Made by a program: the position numbers and the translations under genes. The notes under the pieces are model-generated. The model was not told the DNA's origin. It ran no database searches and worked only from the letters and a program-made list of their open reading frames with translations. DNA of 7,299 bases from SYOC01 sp035575235 (lineage in GTDB: Bacteria > Desulfobacterota > Binatia > Bin18): the NCBI GenBank assembly GCA_035575235.1, contig DATLYA010000161.1, positions 1-7,299 on the forward strand, given 5' to 3'. Every line of letters begins with the position of its first letter. The stretch's first letter is position 1. Below, one piece after another: positions 1-4,709 of the stretch.

Positions 1-156
1 GTAGGGGCCGCGATAGCGCGCCAGATCTCCACGGCCAGGCTCTTCGACCTTAATCACTTCCGCGCCCATGTCCGCCATGAGTTTCGCGGCGTACGCCGCG
101 GCGACATTGGTGCTGCACTCGATAACCCGAACGCCCGCAAGAGCGCTTTCACCCAT
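1..156 (-). CDS. CaiB/BaiF family (family III) CoA-transferase, N-terminal fragment
   Basis: This is the first 52 codons of a minus-strand gene whose remainder lies beyond the left edge. The peptide begins MGESALAGVRVIE and continues through AAAYAAKLMADMGAEVIKVE to EEPGRGDLARYRGPY. This is the usual opening of family III CoA-transferases: a 'L.G.RVIE' strand, a small-residue helix, then 'LADMGAEVIKVE.P..GD..R'. These enzymes move CoA between carboxylic acids through an aspartyl-CoA anhydride; the catalytic Asp lies further in and is not visible here, so activity and substrate cannot be judged. The ATG at 156 is supported by a GGGAG Shine-Dalgarno (165-169, complement) 8 nt upstream. The gene lies 266 bp downstream of the histidine kinase on the same strand, far enough to suggest its own promoter. 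The family call is firm for so short a piece; the acyl-CoA substrate is unknown. Confidence 0.85.
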   Translation of the reverse strand, partial: MGESALAGVRVIECSTNVAAAYAAKLMADMGAEVIKVEEPGRGDLARYRGPY

Positions 157-422
157 ACCTTTTGCTCCCTTACTCACAAACGGTCTGCCTCTCAACGTAT
201 ACAGTTGTGTCCTACGAAGAAAGCGGATATGGGACCCCGTTTAGCAGGCGGATCGTTGAGGGTCTAGAGGCTGAGAACGAAAGGCTCACTGGAGGGCGCG
301 CTCGGCGCGCCAATGAATGGCGCGAGAAACGCGCCCTGCGGTGCGTGAGGGCAGTGTGAGGGAACAGCCATGGGACTTCTTGCTCGTCACGGATTGATGC
401 TGAGGTGTTGGGAGGGCGGTCT
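157..422. other. Intergenic gap between CoA-transferase and histidine kinase
   Basis: This 266-bp stretch separates two minus-strand genes and holds no gene I can support. An open frame on the plus strand (162-359) has no recognisable product and no convincing ribosome site. The only distinct structure is the GC-rich compound hairpin at 293-337. The part next to the CoA-transferase start (about 157-240) should contain that gene's promoter. On the minus strand there is a GTATAC-containing -10-like site about 40 nt upstream of the start, but no good -35 partner. No tRNA, rRNA or insertion-sequence end was seen. Confidence 0.5.
293..337. repeat. Compound GC-rich inverted repeat (hairpin)
   Basis: Two nested perfect stems share one axis. 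The outer stem pairs AGGGCGCG (293-300) with CGCGCCCT (330-337). The inner stem pairs CGCGCC (306-311) with GGCGCG (319-324) around the 7-nt loop AATGAAT. The stems are separated by a symmetric 5x5 internal loop (301-305 and 325-329). It lies downstream of the kinase stop and upstream of the CoA-transferase on their shared strand, so a role in ending or stabilising the kinase transcript is possible. Neither strand has a T-tract after the stem, so it is not a standard intrinsic terminator. Confidence 0.6.
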
Positions 423-2156
423 TTAATTTGTCAGTGTTGGCGTTAATCCCTCTACAATTGTAAGCGGCAGCGTCACGCGGAAGGTCGATCCTTTTCCAGG
501 GGCGCTTTCTACGGTGATGGAGCCTTCAAGCAATTCTAGCATGCGACGTACGACATAGAGCCCTAAGCCGACCCCACCGTAGCGCCGGGTCATGGGGCTC
601 TCGGCTTGCCGGAAGGGTTCAAAAATAATATGAAGCGCTTCCGGCTCCATGCCAACGCCTGTATCAGTGACGCTAATTTCCACACGCTCTTGACGCGGCG
701 TGACAGCAAGGGTCACGCTGCCGGACTCAGTAAATTTCATCGCGTTGCTCAGCAGATTCTTGAGTACAACCTTCACTTTCACTGGATCGGTGAAAATCGG
801 CGGAACCGTAGGCGGCACGCACCAGTAGAAAGTCAGCGGCGAATCGGCCCGTTCACTTTCAGTCTCTCGTTTCAGCTCTTCTATGAGCTCGGCCAGATTG
901 GTCCTGGCGATAGTGAGCGGCAAACGCCCCGCGTCAAGGCGGCTCACGTCAAGCGTCGCATTGACAATTTCGCTCAACTCGCGAGCGCTGTGGTCTATAC
1001 GTTGGAGAATGTCGCGCTGCTCCGCAGCCAGGTCGCCGAATTCTCCATCAAGCAGTAAATTGTTATACCCCATGATGATATGCAATGGCGTGCGCAGCTC
1101 GTGAGAGATCGTGGCGATGAAATCGGACTTCAGGCGATTTAAACTTTCCGCCTGTTCAAACAGACGGGCATTCTCCAGCGCAATGGAGGCGAGATAGGCA
1201 ATGCCGCTGGCGATGCGTCGTTGCGTGGGCGATAAGGGCAGCGCGGGCGTGCGGTAACAGACGCTTTGGAGCCCCAGCAGGGCGCCGCCGCGGCGTAAGG
1301 CGATATGCACGCTGGCGGACGCGCCCAGAGTGCGCTGCAAGGCGGCGGGCAGCAAGTCGCTATCATCCCCTGCGATTTCCATAATGCCTTCACTGTCCAA
1401 TCGTGTAAGCAGCGTCGGGATGGTGGAGCGGTTCAGATGAAGGACGCGTAACGATTCCCATTGGTCGGGCGTGTCGCCCCAGTGCGCAACGGGAAGGAAG
1501 GCATGCTGGTCCGGCCGCCACAGAAACGTATAACTACACGGGCTGCCGAGTTCCTGGGCCGCGAGCCGACAGAGTTGGTCAAGAATGGCAGGCGTATTTA
1601 AGATGGAGTTTAATTCCTCTCCGACCCGGACCAGCGCCGTGGAAACCTGCGCCTCTTCCTTCAGCGCTTCTTCGGCCTGTTTGCGCGCGGTGATGTCCCG
1701 CGACACCACCATCACACGGACTTCGCCCCCGGCGGTGCGAAAGGGCCGCCCGGTGCTCTCAAACCAGCGCCACTCGCCATTTTTATGACGATACCGGTAC
1801 GTAGCCTGTCCGGAGGTAAACTGCAAGAGTCCCTGGCGGAACGCCTCGATGGTCTCACTGACATCGTCCGGATGAATCAACTCAAAGATGTTTCTCCCTA
1901 ACAGTTCGTCCGGCTCATATCCCAGCGCTTCTTTGTAATCAGAACTCAGATAAAGAAAGCGGCCATCGACCGACGCCTCAATGATGAAGTCGAAGGTATG
2001 CTCGACCAGGGTGCGATAGCGTTCTTCACTCTCCCGCCGCGCCTCCTCCGCCCGTTGGTGAGCCAGAGTCAAATTTTGCAACCCTTCTGTCACCTGACGA
2101 CGTAGTTCTTCGATCATGGAGAGGAGCTGCGCCTTAGTTTGCCGGCTCATACTCAT
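423..2156 (-). CDS. Soluble hybrid-sensor-type histidine kinase (PAS-GAF-HisKA-HATPase)
   Basis: A 577-residue two-component sensor kinase that autophosphorylates on His and passes the phosphate to a response-regulator Asp. Domain order: an N-terminal coiled coil (about 5-45); a PAS domain with PAC tail (about 46-160, including 'HPDDV', 'YRHKNGEWRWFE' and 'SRDITARKQAEEAL'); a GAF-like domain (about 170-330); then a HisKA domain with the H box SHELRTPLH, phospho-acceptor His352. The ATPase domain shows the N box NLLSNAMKFT (467-476), G1 box DTGVGM (498-503), F box IFEPF (511-515) and G2 box GGVGLGL (527-533), so all catalytic motifs are present. No membrane helix, signal peptide or receiver domain is seen, so it should be cytosolic and sense an internal or diffusible cue. 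The start at 2156 is preceded by GGGAG (complement of 2162-2166) 5 nt away; the in-frame ATG at 2150 is less well placed. It is divergent from the methyltransferase operon and has no response-regulator gene in view, so its partner and signal are unknown. Confidence 0.93.
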   Translation of the reverse strand: MSMSRQTKAQLLSMIEELRRQVTEGLQNLTLAHQRAEEARRESEERYRTLVEHTFDFIIEASVDGRFLYLSSDYKEALGYEPDELLGRNIFELIHPDDVSETIEAFRQGLLQFTSGQATYRYRHKNGEWRWFESTGRPFRTAGGEVRVMVVSRDITARKQAEEALKEEAQVSTALVRVGEELNSILNTPAILDQLCRLAAQELGSPCSYTFLWRPDQHAFLPVAHWGDTPDQWESLRVLHLNRSTIPTLLTRLDSEGIMEIAGDDSDLLPAALQRTLGASASVHIALRRGGALLGLQSVCYRTPALPLSPTQRRIASGIAYLASIALENARLFEQAESLNRLKSDFIATISHELRTPLHIIMGYNNLLLDGEFGDLAAEQRDILQRIDHSARELSEIVNATLDVSRLDAGRLPLTIARTNLAELIEELKRETESERADSPLTFYWCVPPTVPPIFTDPVKVKVVLKNLLSNAMKFTESGSVTLAVTPRQERVEISVTDTGVGMEPEALHIIFEPFRQAESPMTRRYGGVGLGLYVVRRMLELLEGSITVESAPGKGSTFRVTLPLTIVEGLTPTLTN

Positions 2157-2161
2157 CGCTT

Positions 2162-2166
2162 CTCCC
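2162..2166 (-). promoter_or_regulatory. Ribosome binding site of the histidine kinase
   Basis: GGGAG on the minus strand sits 5 nt before the ATG at 2156 and about 11 nt before the second in-frame ATG at 2150. The spacing favours the first ATG as the start. Confidence 0.55.
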
Positions 2167-2191
2167 TGCTTTATTGCGCCCGTGCGGTGTC

Positions 2192-2221
2192 ATCTTACTC
2201 TGTTTATTAAAGGATAGTCAA
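2192..2221 (-). promoter_or_regulatory. Candidate sigma70-type promoter for the histidine kinase
   Basis: On the minus strand, TTGACT (complement of 2216-2221; five of six bases of the -35 consensus) is followed after 18 bp by TAAGAT (complement of 2192-2197; four of six of the -10 consensus). A transcript would start about 25-30 nt before the kinase ribosome site. The match is reasonable, but made by eye in an AT-richer gap, so it could be chance. Confidence 0.4.
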
Positions 2222-2255
2222 AAACCACCCGACCTAATTCGTACAGCCCTGGTGT

Positions 2256-2271
2256 CGTCAAAACCTTGACG
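2256..2271. promoter_or_regulatory. Small perfect inverted repeat, possible operator
   Basis: CGTCAA (2256-2261) and TTGACG (2266-2271) are exact reverse complements separated by AACC. It lies in the shared upstream region of two divergent transcription units, 35 bp upstream of the candidate kinase -35 box, which would suit a regulator-binding site. With 6-bp arms it could also be chance. Each strand also reads TTGACG, a -35-like hexamer, but no -10 partner is seen at the right spacing. Confidence 0.3.
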
Positions 2272-2440
2272 CAGGGGACGAACCGGCGCCAGGACAGCAG
2301 TACACTCCCCCTTCATTCATATAGAAGGAAGGGAAAAACAACAAGTTATACCGTGCGGGGGTTGGCAAAGGGTTTGCATTCAGGACAGACGGGGCGGCAG
2401 TCGGGACGCCACTCTTTCCCGCTGCCGCGAGAGACAAGAC

Positions 2441-3457
2441 ATGAATGAAGTCGACAGCGTATTTTCCTCCTCCGAGAAGAGCATCTTCCAGATGATGACG
2501 GGCTTCTTCACTTCCAAGCTGCTGGCCGTGGGCGTGGAGTTGGATCTGTTTACCTGGCTTTCTACACAACCCCGGACGTTCGCCGAGATTCAGGCGCGTT
2601 TTCAATTCGCCGAGCGGCCCTGTCGGATTTTTCTCGATACGCTGGTCAACCTCGGCCTCTTGTGTGTTGACCATGGCGCTTACCGCAACGCGCCGCTGGC
2701 GGACACCTTGCTGGTGCGCGGCCGCCCTGATTTTCAGGGGCCTCACGTTCAGTTATTCGACCATCTCTATCTCGCTTGCGCCAAATTAAAAACCGCTCTC
2801 TTTGAAAACCGACCGATCAGTCAAGATTACAGCTATTTCTTCGACTCTGGCGAGAAGGAGGTCGCACAGTACTGCGGTTTAATGCATGAGTCGAGTCTCG
2901 TCCCTGCTCTCGTGTTGCCGCAATACTGGGATTTCTCCGAAAGCCGCGGCGTGCTGGACGTCGGCGGCGGATATGGTCGGCTTTGTCTGACGTTAGCGTC
3001 GCAATTCCCCGCCTTAGACCTCACGTTGTTTGATCTTCCTGAAGTGTGCGAAAAAGCCCGAGAGTTTTTCCGGGCGTATCCTCAGTACTTGACCTCGCGC
3101 ATTCGTCTGCACGCGGGAAATTTCTTTCATGACGAACTGCCGACCGGGGCCGATACGGTAGTGATGATGCGCGTGACCCACGACTGGCCGCGAGAGCAAG
3201 TGAAAATGCTGGCGGCGAAGGCGTTTGCCGCCTTGCCGTCTGGCGGGCATCTGTTGATTTACGAGACCTTTAAAGATCAAGGCCCCTGTCCTGGAGACGC
3301 CGCCCTGATCTCTTTATTGCTTTTGTTGATCAGTCCCGGCGGCGAATGCCGGACGTTCGCCGAAATGGCTTCGCTCATGAGGGAAGTCGGGTTCACTGCG
3401 ATTGAACTGATCCCGACTGTGTATTTTTACAGTGTATTAGCGGCGCGGAAACCGTAG
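2441..3457 (+). CDS. SAM-dependent O-methyltransferase (dimerisation domain plus Methyltransf_2 type)
   Basis: A 338-residue methyltransferase of the COMT-like class that methylates hydroxyl groups on small, often aromatic or polyene-type molecules. Residues about 12-95 form the winged-helix dimerisation domain ('FQMMTGFFTSKLLAVGVELDLFTWL', then a helix-turn-helix-like 'FAERPCRIFLDTLVNLGLL'). The catalytic domain has the SAM-binding motif I VLDVGGGYG (171-179), the acidic end of strand beta2 at 'LTLFDLP' (194-200), and HDW (247-249). His247 matches the catalytic base of this family; Glu275 follows in 'LLIYETF'. The C-terminal 'GGECRTFAEMASLMREVGF' is also typical. Length and motifs are complete. 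The ATG at 2441 has only a weak purine site GAGAG (2429-2433) 7 nt upstream. It is the first gene of a plus-strand operon with a reductase and an exporter, suggesting it tailors a product that is then exported. The acceptor cannot be deduced; hydroxyneurosporene-type and hydroxynaphthoate-type O-methyltransferases are related by fold only. Confidence 0.88.
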   Translation: MNEVDSVFSSSEKSIFQMMTGFFTSKLLAVGVELDLFTWLSTQPRTFAEIQARFQFAERPCRIFLDTLVNLGLLCVDHGAYRNAPLADTLLVRGRPDFQGPHVQLFDHLYLACAKLKTALFENRPISQDYSYFFDSGEKEVAQYCGLMHESSLVPALVLPQYWDFSESRGVLDVGGGYGRLCLTLASQFPALDLTLFDLPEVCEKAREFFRAYPQYLTSRIRLHAGNFFHDELPTGADTVVMMRVTHDWPREQVKMLAAKAFAALPSGGHLLIYETFKDQGPCPGDAALISLLLLLISPGGECRTFAEMASLMREVGFTAIELIPTVYFYSVLAARKP

Positions 3458-3462
3458 AGGTG
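3457..3462 (+). promoter_or_regulatory. Ribosome binding site that decides the reductase start
   Basis: GAGGTG overlaps the last base of the methyltransferase TAG stop and lies 6 nt before the ATG at 3469. The alternative in-frame GTG at 3460 is inside this Shine-Dalgarno and has no site of its own, so 3469 is the better start. The placement also suggests translational coupling to the methyltransferase. Confidence 0.7.
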
Positions 3463-3468
3463 TATGAT

Positions 3469-4698
3469 ATGGCGGCGTGCAAGACCATATTCCTAACTGG
3501 CGGGACGGGTTTTCTCGGCTCATTTCTTGTAGACTATTTGCTGCGCCAGGGTCACCGGGTCATTGCGCTGGTGCGCGGCCCTGAAGGCGCATCCCGCTTG
3601 TTGGACACGCTGCATGATATTGGCGCCGGAGCGGGTGAAGCGCTTCTCGCCAGCGAGCGTTTGTCTGTCTGCGCCGGGGACATCCGGCTGCCCGGCTTTG
3701 GCGTCAGCGAAGAGACACGGCAGGCGCTTGCCCAAACGGTTGAGGAAATCTGGCACTGTGCGGCGAGCTTTAAATTTCAAGAGCGTTGCCGCGAGGAAGT
3801 CGCCGCGCATAACATTACCGGCACACGCCACGTGCTTGAGTTCGCCCAGCTGTGCAATCAGAGGCGGCCCACGCCGCTGTTCCACGTCAGTACGGCCTAC
3901 GCCGCGCCGCTGCGTGACGGTCTTGTTCGGGAGGAGTTGCCGTCTCTCGATACCCCCTTTCGCAACCGCTATGAGTGGTCAAAGCAAGAGGCGGAGCGGC
4001 TCATTGGCGAGTTCCGCCGTCACTCTGATCTGCCTGCGTACATCTTCCGTCCGTCCATCGTGCTCGGGCATTCACGCACAGGCAAGGCTGTGCGCTTTAC
4101 CGGCTACTATGACGTCATCCGGACGATCTACGTGTTGACGCATGGACTGGAAATAAACTTAGGCGACAGCTTTGATCGAGATCTGCGTTTACGCATCCTT
4201 GCGGGAAAACAGGTGCGATTGAATGTCGCGCCGGTTGATTTTGTTGTGGAAGCAATGGGGCGCCTCGCTCAAATGCAACCGCGCGAGGCCTGGATTTTCA
4301 ACCTCACCAATGATCACCCGCCATTGCTCGATTTTCTCTTCGCGCAAGCCTGCGCGCCGTTAGGGGTGCGAGGCATTACACTTGTTGAGGCGGCGGCGTT
4401 CCAGCAACAACCCATGACCGGGCTCGAACGCGTGTTCCATCGCAAGACGCAGTTTCAAGCGCCTTATCTGTTGGACGGCCCTGCTTTCGAGAACAGGAAT
4501 TTCCGCGCTCTGATTTCCGAAGCCGAGCTGCCCTGTCCCCACACCGATGAAGCGCTCATGCGGCGCGTCAACGAATATTACTATCGTGAAGTGCTCGATC
4601 GGCAATTCGGCGCGCCAGGCGCGTGGACGCTGACGCCTGCTTTCACTCCGCCGGCGGCGGAAACGGCGCGCGACGCGCAGTGCCGCCCCTACGCGTAA
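3469..4698 (+). CDS. Extended SDR oxidoreductase, thioester-reductase / fatty-acyl-CoA-reductase-like
   Basis: A 409-residue NAD(P)-dependent oxidoreductase of the extended SDR group. The N-terminus IFLTGGTGFLGSFLVDYLL carries the Rossmann glycine motif TGGTGFLG (residues 10-17). Next come the Asp71 region (CAGDI), IWHCAAS (94-100), the active-site segment FHVSTAYAAP (138-147), and the catalytic pair Tyr168-x3-Lys172 (RYEWSK). 'FRPSIVLGHSRTG' follows, as in NAD_binding_4-type enzymes. Such domains reduce carrier- or CoA-bound acyl thioesters to aldehydes or alcohols. Here the domain stands alone, without adenylation or carrier domains, so its substrate must come from elsewhere. A less conserved C-terminal part of about 130 residues follows and ends in a Pro/Ala-rich tail. 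I start it at ATG 3469, 11 nt after the methyltransferase; an in-frame GTG at 3460 would add three residues. The next gene begins 11 nt after its stop. Another extended-SDR function (epimerase or dehydratase) is possible, but the sequence looks closer to the thioester-reductase branch. Confidence 0.8.
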   Translation: MAACKTIFLTGGTGFLGSFLVDYLLRQGHRVIALVRGPEGASRLLDTLHDIGAGAGEALLASERLSVCAGDIRLPGFGVSEETRQALAQTVEEIWHCAASFKFQERCREEVAAHNITGTRHVLEFAQLCNQRRPTPLFHVSTAYAAPLRDGLVREELPSLDTPFRNRYEWSKQEAERLIGEFRRHSDLPAYIFRPSIVLGHSRTGKAVRFTGYYDVIRTIYVLTHGLEINLGDSFDRDLRLRILAGKQVRLNVAPVDFVVEAMGRLAQMQPREAWIFNLTNDHPPLLDFLFAQACAPLGVRGITLVEAAAFQQQPMTGLERVFHRKTQFQAPYLLDGPAFENRNFRALISEAELPCPHTDEALMRRVNEYYYREVLDRQFGAPGAWTLTPAFTPPAAETARDAQCRPYA

Positions 4699-4709
4699 CT
4701 GGATGCCTT

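Larger units (their letters stand above)
2157..2440. other. Divergent intergenic region between kinase and methyltransferase operon
   Basis: This 284-bp gap must hold the promoters of the leftward kinase and the rightward operon. The kinase-proximal half has a plausible minus-strand promoter (2192-2221). Next to it is a perfect inverted repeat (2256-2271). The operon-proximal half has an AT-rich patch around 2316-2350 where the plus-strand promoter could lie, but no good -35/-10 pair stands out. If transcription starts there, the methyltransferase leader would be roughly 90-120 nt. No small gene with a convincing start was found. Confidence 0.5.

Noticed and set aside
194..226. Possible CoA-transferase promoter on the minus strand around GTATAC
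   Set aside because: The -10-like site has no acceptable -35 partner, so it is too weak to list as a promoter.
162..359. 65-residue plus-strand open frame in the left intergenic gap
   Set aside because: No ribosome site, no recognisable domain, and it crosses the GC-rich hairpin; it looks like chance coding potential.
370..426. 18-codon open frame (ATG 370, GAGGGA upstream) running into the kinase 3' end
   Set aside because: Too short, antisense to the kinase end, no leader-peptide-like codon run and no following attenuator.
2258..2746. 162-residue minus-strand open frame over the methyltransferase start
   Set aside because: It is antisense to the clear methyltransferase dimerisation domain and has no recognisable domain of its own.
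4623..4709. GTG start giving the exporter 29 extra N-terminal residues
   Set aside because: It would overlap the reductase by 76 nt without a ribosome site, and the extra residues do not resemble an exporter N-terminus; ATG 4710 sits 11 nt after the reductase stop.
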